Shown here: positions 36,101 to 48,100 of the stretch, one piece after another | Layout: every line of letters starts with the position of its first letter | Position numbering within the stretch: the first letter of the stretch is position 1 | Program-made: the position numbers and the translations under genes | Notes under the pieces: generated by a model | What the model saw: only the letters and a program-made list of their open reading frames with translations | Told to the model about the DNA's origin: nothing | Databases searched by the model: none | Assembly: GCA_037893245.1 (NCBI GenBank) | Contig: JBAIAA010000524.1 | Location: 124,001 to 188,000, forward strand | DNA length: 64,000 nt | Direction: 5' to 3' | Source: Crossaster papposus | Lineage: Eukaryota; Echinodermata; Asteroidea; Velatida; Solasteridae

Positions 36101-39100
36101 GCTTGCGCTCTTTTCCGTTCCAGCTTTGCCATGAGTTCAGATTGCTGAGTGGAGGGTTGATGAGGACCGCTTGGGTTCCTCCTATGCACAGGATTGTTCA
36201 CTGAAGGCAAACAGTCCTTCCTCGGCCTTTCAGTTGCAGATCCACTCGATTCAGCTTCTATCTTTTTCCTGGCCAGCTTTTGCATCAACTCAGATTGTTC
36301 ACTGGAAGGCTCCTGCGAATAGCTAGGGTTCCTATACCTTTCTTTTTGAATGCACCTCCCCTGTGACACGCATTGAGAGTCAGCAATCAGTACAGGTTTT
36401 GATTCAGCTTGTGACCTTTTGTTCTCTAGCTTTCTCATCAACTCCGTTTCTTCTCTACAAGCCGCCTGCCCATGACTCGGGTCTCTCCTTGGCTCAGAGG
36501 TTTGATTCTCTTGAGCTAAGGAAGAGACATGCTCACAGGAAGGTGCTCTCTCGATAGCTTCTCTTTTCCTAGCTAGCTTGGCCATAAGCTCCGACTCACC
36601 TGCAGATGCTGACTGGTTACCAAACTTGTAACTGTTCGGGGATTTGACTGGCGGGGAAAATCTTGATCTGCTGCTGTTGGAGTGAATCGAGGAGATGGAG
36701 GAGTGTCGGGAACTATCTGATTCAATCTCTGCTCTTTTTCTTTCCAACTTTGCCATCAGTTCTGATTGACCCGATGAAGGCTCCACTCGGGAAGGACTTT
36801 TACATGGACTTGAGTCAGCAGAGCCGTATTTTTGGAAGGGAATGCCAGAGAAGCCATTTCTGAGCAATGGTGATGTGATCTTCTGCTCACTTCTCTTTCT
36901 CTGGGAACTGGTGTACGCATCAGGTCTTGGTAGGGGTGATGGGGGGGTCTTTGTCCAAATCCTGGTACCGCTTATAGTGCAACTGGCTTGAAAAGAAACT
37001 GTGTCCGTACTTTGAATTCTGTTTTCGGTAAAAACTTCGGGAGATTTCCTAGAAGGGAGTTTCGGGCGTTGGTTGGTCAGTAAGAAAGGTTGAGTTTCCC
37101 TGGGTGGAAGAGGTGGAGGCTGAGATGGAGGGGAAGGGGGTGGAGCTTGAGGGATTGAAGAGTCCAAACACAAGGGGGTATCTGGTTCTGAATCTGTATC
37201 CCTCATGGCGTCGAAATCAGGAGAATACTGTAGAGGCAAGAAATGATCGTTTTCATGAACCACTGGTTTGAAAAGCTTCTGCGAGTTGCAGCTTGTGTCT
37301 GGGTACTGAAAATATGCAGTGTTTTGAATGTGTCGTTTTGGAGGAAGTTCAGGATCATCTTTCTGCCTGTGTTTCCTGCTTAGGTCAACTTTCCTTTCTG
37401 TATGAGAACAAGTCTGACTGTTTTCACTGAGTGCTTTCAATTTTAGGCGATTCTTTTTCTCCATGGACGCCTTTGACATAGACAATTCGATAGCTGCTTT
37501 CCGTTTCTCCATCTTCCGCAAAAGTTCTGAGTCCCCAGAGGGTGGTCGGACAGATCTGGAGCTGTTTCTGGAATGCTTTCTAAGCCTGGGACCTTCTCGT
37601 TGGGGGTCATGATTATCCAGGGTGTATTTGGATTCAACAGGACAGCTTTCCAATTCATCCAACGGATGTCGGATGTTGTCTTTTCTGTGCAATCCACATG
37701 TCATATTTTGTGACTTTGATTCAAACAACTGGGTTTTGGGGGATGGTCTATGTACAGATGCCACAGAGTGCACATCAGAGTCTTTGTTTAAGTTCGTTGG
37801 TCTGAGTGACGCACAGTGGGGTATGTCAGGTAATGGTTTGCGCTGCTGTCGTGAAGTTTCCTGAGACTTCCGTGAGAGACAGTTTGAGGCACCCTTGGTT
37901 TCTGATGATGATAGTGCCTTGACAATGCTCAAGTCACTCTGTGGGATGGCAGGTAATGGTTTAACCTTGAGGTGAGGTGTTGAGGATGTTGTGTCTCGAA
38001 AGGGAAGCTCAGTGTTGTGACTTGGAGTGGAAGAAGGAATAGGTGGAAGAGGTTTGGTAGAATGGTGGGTATCTATAGGTCGATTTGATGGGTGGGAATC
38101 ATCAGAGGGTGGAATTGGTGGCAGGGGCTTATTTGTAGCCAAAATTGGCAAGGAAGATTTATGAAAAGAAACAAAACTGGTTTGGGGAGAGGGTCTCAAC
38201 AGACAGTCAGCTTGATTCCTGTTTTCTTGACCAGGTGGGAACCTGACATGTCTTGGTTTGTTTCTGAATGCCGAATCAATATGTGGCTTTGGTGACTGGT
38301 TCCTAACACCATTTACACTTGACAAAAGGTTTTGATCGGTTCTTTGCTCATATGAGGAAAAGGCAAAGTCCTCTGCTGTTTCTCTACAGTGGTATGGGTC
38401 ACCAGATGGTATTGGTGGCAGCATCCTTCTACACAGTGGTAATGATGGCATTTGGAGTCCATTTGTTCCATTGGCCAGCTCTAAAATGGGCGAGTTTGGG
38501 TGAACTGGTCTCTCCTGGAAGTAGTCATCGTAAGAGGGAGGATCGCGTAAAGGGTGATGATTATGTCGTCTTGGCAACTCCGGAGGAGATTTTTCAGGAG
38601 GAGGATGGATATGTCTTCGACCTGGAAGTCTTGGAGAGGCATTATAGGGGAACCAAACAGGAGACCGAGGTGGCGAGGGGGTGGAACATGGAATGATCCT
38701 TGACTTGTTGATAGACTGCCTTGCAGACAATACTAGAAGGGGGCTCAAAGGAGGCTTATCAGGCTTGTGTGGGGGATGAAAGCAGTGGCCATTGATAGCT
38801 TCAATCCTCTGAGGTGGGTTAGGAGGGACATTTCTGGCTGACCTGGTGTGAACTGGTAGATCAGGTAGTACTGAGGTGCGCAAGTCATGTACCGATGCAG
38901 AGTCAGATGCTGAATCACAAGAAACAGGAACAAGGGGAGGTGGGGGAGCCCTTGGTGGGGGTGCTGAGGGTCGCTGAGGTGGAATTTGTGTTTGCATGGC
39001 ATCAGAATGACCTGCTTTGTTTGGGGTCATGGGAAGGCATTTAGGTTTGTCCATTTCTCTGTGAAACAGTCTTGGAGTCATTGACAGTGCCTTTGAGCCG

Positions 39101-42100
39101 ACAGTGAATAGGGCGTCACTGGGACTGAACTTCAAACGTGAGTGCTGCTTCTTCTTAATGCTGGTAGGATCAGATGGATGCCGGCTACGCATCTTGTCTG
39201 GGCTTGTTGGGCTGTTGTTGTTCTGATTGATTCTGTGCTGTTTGAGTACTTGTTCACAGTAATCACTGGGTGCTTTGGAGGCATTTTCTGCATTACCGCT
39301 CTGGTCGGGGACTCCTTTGTGTTTTCCCTTGGCGCGTTTTGCTTTCTTTCCAGCTCTGTGGTCAATTACTTTGAGACACTTTTTCACCGCCTTGGGCAGG
39401 ATTATTTCCAACTTACCATGGCCGGTGTGAGGAGGAGGTGGGGATATTGGTCGTAGTGTTGACCCAGGCTGATGGGGTGGAAATACATGGTGGAGAGGTG
39501 ACCGGGATCTTAAAGGAGGAGATGGGGGTATGTCTACTGGAATTAAGAGCCTAGAAGGGGGTGGCGACAGAGGCCTAGGAGGGTGTGGTGACAGAGGCCT
39601 AGGAGGGGGTGGAGCCAGATGCCGTGGAGGGAGCGGCGCCAGAGGCCGTGGAGGGGGTGGCAAAGGATAAGTGGGTGGCGAGAGAGGTCTACCAGGGGGA
39701 GAAAGAGGCCCGCTAGCAGGTGACAGGGGTCTAGTTGATGGGGACAATGGCCTGGTTGGAGGCGACAATGGTCTGGTGGGAGGTGACAAAGGTCTGATGG
39801 GAGGTGATAAAGATCGAGTAGCAGGTGATAATGGTCTTCCTGGGGGGGAATAGGGTCTATAAGTAGCTTTGGGCAAAAAATGCTTAAGTGGCGGTAAAAG
39901 GGGAGATCTAAGGTGTCTTGGCGGGGGTGTCTGAGTAACCGTGGCGAAAAATTCGGCTTTAGGGCGAGGGTGTGAGGAAGGGACTCTTCCCTTCGGCATC
40001 AGGTCTTGCACTTGAATGGTGGACGGCAGTAACTGGGTGTAGACAAAACAAAATGTGCACAACAAGAAAAAACCTAAACGTACAGGAATCCAACAAAGTG
40101 ATGACTTTGGGTTAAGCACACTCAAATTTATGGCACACTATAGGCATCTACAGAATCTTTTAAACGCATGCATGATGATCATTGTCACAGTATCAACAAG
40201 AAAACGGTGAAACAAATTCTATCGAAAGGTTTACTAAGAAATTAGGCATGCACTACAGAAACTACGATGAAAAAAGAAGAGTAGTTTGATAATTTGTTGA
40301 GCACTTGTGAGTGAGAAGAGTTACCTTTTCTGTCAAAAGTACAAGAAAGTGACAGATAATCCCATGAACCAAACTTTTAGTTTTTTTGTTGTAAGTTGAC
40401 AGGTTAGCTGTGGCAAGAAAGTTTGACATGAATGTACAAATAACGACGCTTTACTACTACATATGTACCACATGCAATAATAAATTGCTTAGAGTCATCA
40501 ACATACATGAATATAGATATGCATAAACATTTGTATTCAAGTCTGCTAAAGGATTTGTTTTGGACTTGGATGATTTTCTGCAACATTAGTAGGGCCAATT
40601 TCGTTTTTTTGGCATAATGTCAGAGACAATCTTTTTGTTGTCCTAAACACATTCATTAGCAAATTACAAGCATAATTCTTAAAACAGATTTAGGAAAAAT
40701 TTGAACCTATTACATTAAATTAATAGTTAATAAGGAAATAACTTGGCTTAAATGCCTGCAAAAAAAAAGCAAGAGTCAAACGTTTTGGTGATGAATAGTT
40801 ATTCGGCAAGGAAGAAATGTGCAGTGTGAAACCAGAAGGTTTAAGAATGATCAGAACAGAGACAACCTAAAATACACCCAACCAAAAAAAAAAAGTTCCT
40901 TTGATACATTTTGGCATAATTAATACACTACTGAGCACTTTTTGGTCAAATCTGAATGGCAATCCCAATTCTAGGGCTCCCAGGAAGAACAGTTCTTCGA
41001 TTACAAATTGGGCAACCCTGGTTATAAACAGAAAATAAAGAAATAAAGAAATAAGACTTTCTTTATAACTATCGATCCTAGAAATACAGCAAGAATCAAC
41101 AATTTTTCTTCTAACTGGAATGGTCCTTTACGAAACACACGACACCATTCATAATACCTGCTTCAAAACAGATGACCAAAAAAAAAATACCCAAAACAAC
41201 CATCTACTAATTGTGACCGTCCACAACGAAAGGGCTGTAAAGTAGGCATCTTGACGTTTTGAGATATTTAGAGAAATGAAATCTACAAGAAATAAGCTTT
41301 AAAATGATGTATTACAAAAAGAAAAATGTGGGAATTTATGGTCAGCTACAACAAGTAACACTGAATATGAAAATTCTTATTTTTTTATAGTTTTTTACAT
41401 ATTTTAACGGTCTTTTTCTCAAAATAAGATCTGGCGACTTTACAGCCCTTTTGTCGTGGATGGTCAAAATTGTGCACAGTGACACTGTACATTAATTAAT
41501 GAGCATTGTAAAAACGAGGGAAGAAAAACTACAAAAGTAATGCATAGTGTAATAAGAAATGTAAAAGCATGAGATTAACTAACAGTGATTGTTAACTATG
41601 GGTAAGTTAGAACAAAGGTCAACTATGTACATGTAGCATGAGTTAAAATGGCTGAGGATCAAATTTCGCAAACGCGACAGTCCATGTTCAACTTCTGCAC
41701 CCATTAGTGAACCAGGATCCCACAAAACCAAAACATGGCAACACGGCGCGGAAAACAAAGTTTGACCTAAATTTTGTGACTCATCTAGAAAGCAAGGAAA
41801 CTTTAATTTTATGACTCAACAAATAATTAAGGAAGCTTGCAGGGTGAGCAATACCAAAACAGTACGTCAATAAAATGAGCAATGAATTCAGGGATGTTAC
41901 ACCGAGAAGGGTCAAATCAAAGACGAGTTGTAATTAATCCTAACCCTCCTCAATCCTTCTCAATCCTCCAAACAGTTTACGAGGACTTTGGATTACCGAT
42001 AAAGGATGAATGGCCTTTCACTTTTTTGCGTGTACTGTACACGTGGGAAAAGTTGTCTCATAAATCTGAGACAACTCTTGTATCTGGTCAGAGTAATGAT

Positions 42101-45100
42101 TCAATTCACCATAATACGCTGCTGCACGTTTCGCGCATCACATCCATATGTTTCACGTGTGTAAAGTTGTCTAAGGGGCGTGGCTAACTCACAAACGACA
42201 ATAGGTAAATTGTGCCCTACGTTATATGCTTGATATCCTCCGCACTGCATGCTACTGAATGCCATCAGCACTGCCTCACCCAACCCATCACAGTGACTGT
42301 TAAATCAGAGGATTTTGAAGGAATTGAGGCAACAACCTCTCCACTGAACAAATTCAAGAAATAACACTTGATTTTGGAAGATTGAGGCTGAATCAAAATT
42401 TAAAAGCTGGCAATTATAAGTGGAGGATTTTGCAGGATTGAGGATGGTTCCTAGCCAAAAGAGTCTCAGGGTGTTAGGGTTCTAAGAAGGAGGAATCAAC
42501 GTAAATAAGATTAGGAAATGTTGCTAGCTGTGAAAAAAAATTACATCAGGACAAGGAAATATAGTTTCAAAAAAAAAGAAAAAAAAAGAGTCCAACCTGC
42601 AACATGCTAATTCTCTTTCCCCCGGCCTTAGCCAAGCCAGGGGGTTTGACTGAGCGGATGACTGAAGCTGGCTTATCAGAAGAAACTGCCGAGAACGGCT
42701 TGGGGCTGATATTCTCCGAAATGGAACTCGCACTTGGCGTACGGTTGCGCTGTTCGTGTAGAGAATTTGGAGGCAATCATACACACATGTATTTATGTTA
42801 TCACATGGACGAACACGTAAAAAAAGTAATCATCTGGAAAATATTGGCTTTTGAGGAAAATGCATCTTTTAACACCAAAAACCACAGGATATCTGGAAAA
42901 AAGTGGAATGTTAACAATTTCAGATATTGTTTTATGGAAACTTGATTTGACTGGCACTGATTAGAATTTGGACTTTAAACGTTTATACACTTGGCCTGAA
43001 TACAAAAATTAAAAAAATTCTGATTCTGAAATTTAATTTATCCTAACATTTCCACAAATAGCGAATTTCCTTATTCACAATTCGACTTAAATTAGGTACT
43101 GCCTTTAACACACATTGCGCGCCAAGTTGTAATCTTAGTACATGCACTGGTTCTGGTTGGTAAAATGTAACGTTAAAATTGTAAAAATAACCAAAACTAC
43201 TTTTGAACTCTTATTACTACCCATTGCTACAGTCATGCATTACCACACATACAGTTTCGCTACTTTCTCAATTTCCTATTTTAAGATTCTTTCCAGGAAC
43301 AACCATGAATGTACTTGTGTGTAACTTTCACATTAACCAGTTCGCGCCGGGATTATTTTAACAACGCCGAGCCGACGGGCGGGATTATTTTTAACGAAAC
43401 TCGATCCGAAGCGTGTTCAGGCTGATAGTCCCGGAAAGCACACCCACGCATTTTCGGCCTTGCGCGCTGCTGACATACATTTCCGAACTTGAACTTGGCG
43501 TGTTTATGCGTCATCCGTTTTGAATTTTGGGAAATTTTTGCGTTTATATACGTCATCCGGCGCGAACTGGTTAAAGAGTGCATCGCCTACCATAATAAGA
43601 ACAAAGGATGGCAGGGTTTTCAACGAAACAATTTTTTTTCTCCAAATACTAACAAACAAAAAATGTACAATTTTTTTTCAATAAAATTTCAATAAACAAA
43701 TCCTGAATTGACACCGTCATTCCGCATACAGAAATTGTTATTACATGTACATGTAAATACAGATTGTTCCATGAAACTTCAATTGTCAAGAACCAGGCAC
43801 TTTGACATCTATTTCCAAAGGGATGTATAAATTACAGCTGGGTCAGTCCGTAAATTAGCGGTCCAATTTTTGGTAGCCCTGTTACATCCGACATAAGATT
43901 TTGTTTTTTATTCAGCACATATTCTTTGATGCCTTCTATCCTACAGAGTGACTCAATAAAGCTGACTATATAAGTCAATTTCAGTAACTAGGTCAATTAC
44001 TAGGAAATTACTAGATCAGGTGTAACACTAGGAAAGGACATGATGTGATTTTGCATTCAAAGCTGACACGGCCAGTTGCAGTATGTGATTTCAACAAAAG
44101 ATTTCCAAAATCGCAAAAAATGTCCGCACTTTTGGAACCCATAATTAGGACTAACCCAGGTGTGAATTACCTAACAATGATACCTAAAATCAAACTGATC
44201 ATAACTAAACAAAAAAAGTGCAATTTGAATTCGGAAAAAGTCGATGAAAAAAATCAAATTTCAGGTCAGATTCAGGGGTCACAAAACACAATGTCTACAA
44301 CCAGATACTTGTTTCCTCCGAGCCTTGATCTTCCGGTTCTTCCAGGCCTACCTTATCCTGAGTCTTGGCTGGCTCTTCTTTCTCCTCCTCCTTCTTCTTG
44401 TCCTCCTTGGTGGACCCAGAGGAGATTTGTCTGGTGATTGCCGAGGGGTCAGCGCCGCTGAACATAGAGACGGCACCGGCCGGCATCTTGGGTTTGGTGG
44501 CGGCAGGGGGAGGCGACTGAAACAGAACAAGGGGGCATGATAGTTACAACTGATGACGATAAGGAAGGGAGCAAACCAACAATTAGAATATTCAATTGTT
44601 TACACAGAATTACTACGTTAAAAGAAATACTAAAATTTTGTCAGGCTGTCGTAGTGGTTCTTTCCTCGCCTTCCACCACTATGACCGGAGTTCGAATCTT
44701 GCCCGGGCCAATATGTGGATTGAGTTTTCAGTCCTCGTCTGTTTCCATGGGTTTCCCTTTGATATTCTTCTGGGGTTTTCCTTCCACCTTTAAAACTGTT
44801 ATTTCTTCTCATTGTCTTCTCTCTACAGGTTTCTTCAGGCATGCGAGCTACAGTGCCTAGAGCGCTTTTGAGAAATCATGATTTTATTATCACAAAGAAT
44901 TAGCTAGTTCCTTCCCGGGATTATTTTGACATTGATCTGGCCCAGGCGCAGGATTGCTTTTTATGAACCTTGGTCCGAGACGGTTTTAGGTCAACATCAT
45001 GGGTAGAACACCCCAATATTTCCGGCCACGCTTGCTCCGAGCCGGTCGCTGAGAGATATTTCTGGCCTTTGTCGAGTGACATGCGTATCCGTCATCCGTT

Positions 45101-48100
45101 TTGGAAAATGCCAAAATAAAGATAGCTCAGTTGGTAAGGCATTGGAGGGACAATCTGGAGGTTACAGGCTCCACCCACACCAGTTAACTTCTTTGTTTCT
45201 TTGTACTATAAATTATTAGAATGCGCCTTAAAGGTAGGATACACCATTGGTAATTGCTTGAATTATCATTAATGGGTAGATTTGGGGGGTTGTATTTCAT
45301 AGTAAATATCATTTAACTGACCTGTCCAAAGTTTTACAATCATGGATGCCGAGAAAAGCACGAAAAGCAGCATTTGTTTTCAACCGAAATTGGGCAGTTA
45401 TTCTTATGTTATCTTTGTTTTTTCACAATCGCCGTTCGGCGATCGTCAATTTTTTTTTATAAAATTATATTTTTCGGAATAATTACAGAATATCTAGCGC
45501 AATCATTTTGCTGGATGCCCAGAATCATTATTTACTTTCAAATGAGTAAAATATTTCTTAATAATAATCGGTAGTAAATATTTTCGAAATCTAAATGGTG
45601 TATACTACCTTTAAAAAGAATTATTTCTTTCCCTAAAGAAAATGGCTACCTTCATCACATCAAAGTTGATGACCTATGACCTTTAAAATGGATTGGCTAC
45701 CACTGACACATAAACAAAAACAAACACATTAACTTCAAAATGTTGTTTTCCACTTAGAAAGGGTCGCGTTTGGTCGTATTATCTTACCTTTTGTTCAAAG
45801 ACAGCTAGTTTATTTAGAAAACAATTAAAAACAAACAAATGGACAGAGCTACAGGCCATGTCCGAATTACTTGGCTAAGGCTTAAAATTACATATTGTAA
45901 GTCTACGGTAGCAGTTGCAGCCACTTCTCATAGACTTATAAAATCAAGCCACATCCACAAGTAAATCAGACAAAGCCACAGAATGATAGGATAAACAAGA
46001 GATACATGAACAAAACTTATAAGATATACCCCAATAACCTCAAGCAATGCATCTAGGACAACAAATTCTTACTGCGGAAAGTAAGCACAAAAATGTCTGC
46101 AGAAAGTAAGTGACTCACGTGATCCCCAAACAAGGGGTCGGTGTGGGCGGAGCCTTCAGTAGTATCGACACCCTCCTTGTTTTTGCCCGGTTTTTCTTCG
46201 ACCTCGGGCGTGGCCGGTTTCGCTTTGAACTCGGGCGCGGCCGATTTGGCTTTGACCTCAGGCGTGGCCGGTTTCGCTTTGACCTCGGGCGTGGCCGGTT
46301 TCGCCTTGACCTCGGGCGTGGCAGGCTTCTCCTCGACCTCAAGGGGCGGGGGTTTGGTCCTGCCGCCCCCTCCCCCAAACAGATCATCGTCCACATCGTC
46401 GTCAAACAGGTCCACCTTGGAGCTGGCCTTGGGCTTGGTCACCGACTCCGCCTTCTTAGCGGGCAGGGCCGCGGGCGTGGCCGGTTTGGATGTGGCCTTG
46501 CCAAAGAGATCGTCCTCGTCCTCGTCGCTGAAGAGGCTCTTGGAGGCACCAGAGGCCGAGCGCGGCTTATCGAGGTTTGAATCGGGCTGATGTTTTTAGT
46601 GGGCACAAGAGAAGTTTAATATCCCTATTCAAAAGGCTATGGTGAACCACAGACAGCTCGTTTGACAGCAACAACTGAAAAACAACTTCTCTCAACTCTA
46701 AGGCCGCATCCGAATCTCTTGTCTATGGCTATTGTCTAGGTGTTCGCCCATTACAAATACACGTGAGCAGGCTGACAATAGACGTAGCCGTAGCTCTAGA
46801 AGCCCGTTTCGGACACGGCCTACGATGCATGTCATGTTAAGTGAGCTTTTCATAAACTAGCTCCAAGTCCGGTTATACTGTTCAAAAAGTGAAAACTATC
46901 TTTCACAGAGATATCCTTTTTTTAATGACTTTGATTATCGAAATGGTTTCCGATTTTTGTCTAAGGAAAAGATAAATCTTTTTGATAACATGTACACAAA
47001 TATCCACCGCTACCAAAGTTCAATTAGATTTTTGATTATTCTTCATTAAAAAATTTTAAAGACAAGAGTTAGTTTATGACAAGCCCCTTAATTAATACAC
47101 TTTTCTACATTAAAAAGGGATTGCACCAGACTATTTGACATACCGGTATAATATTACTGTCTACTTAACTATCAACAAATTTACTCTTTACCTAAAAAAA
47201 ATTCCAGTTCATGGGAATTATCAACCATTCTCTCTTTCTGAATCCTGAAAACTTTATACCTTTCAGAAATCAGCTTTTTCAAAATGTTCAACGTTCGCAT
47301 CAAAAACTGGGTTTGTGCTCACAATATTTGAATGATATTGGACAATAATCGTGTCAAAATGGATCAAGAAAGAAAGACAGATAGTGAGAAAGTTTGTTTA
47401 GTTTGTTTCTGAGAAAAAAGAAGAAGAAGAATTTGTATATTCTTTCTTACCTTGGTTGCTGAGACTGGGCTGGTTGACCCAAACAAGTCAACAGGGGGCG
47501 CTTCCTCCTTGATGTTGAAGAGAACGTCTTCATCATCGAAGACACTCTTGCTTTTAGTTCGGTGCCTCGTCATCTGATCAAAACAAAACCAACAATGTCA
47601 GAAATGTGTTTTTAATCATTTCAATTCTTTAGGCTTGTAAACTCTGAACAAACTGTGGTTGGCATACTGAAGTTTGTTTAACACTAGCTCATGGGCCTGG
47701 TTGCATTTATGCCTGAGTCATAAGCCTAGGCCCATGATCAGCCGGTTTTAACACCAGCCAACCACATATGTAACCTAACAGCAAAATAAAATGAGCGTAT
47801 AAAAGTCAAAACAAACATTTTAACAGAAAAGTCATTTTTGAAATTTTAACAACTTCTTTTTTGAAAAAACGTAATCTATCATATCTCAAAGTTGTTTAAC
47901 TGAATCTTTTCGCGAAATATTTTTTCAACTCCGTTTAAAGTGTGCACAGATTAAAATTTTACTTCATTTTCTAAAACAAGAGGTCAAAACTCTGATAACT
48001 GTAAAAGGCTGTTTCGGGGGCTAGGAATAATATACTGTACCACAACACACACAACGTATCTAATTAAAGTTGACAACCTGTACTTTCAGGAAATACCATC

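Noticed and set aside
39671-39853. Collagen-like GERGLPGGE frame on the plus strand
   Set aside because: It is the antisense of the RPLSPPT repeat in the giant exon, created by a 21-bp unit, with no Gly-X-Y beyond the repeat.
40033-40125. Apparent ATG and hydrophobic signal-peptide-like start (MSVLNPKSSLCWIPVRLGFF...) of the giant frame
   Set aside because: It coincides with a pyrimidine-rich intron end and a CAG acceptor at the phase-0 position needed for WASHC2, so the hydrophobic residues are most simply translated intron.
45121-45182. tRNA gene
   Set aside because: A-box is good but the B-box and acceptor pairing are degraded; treated as a remnant.
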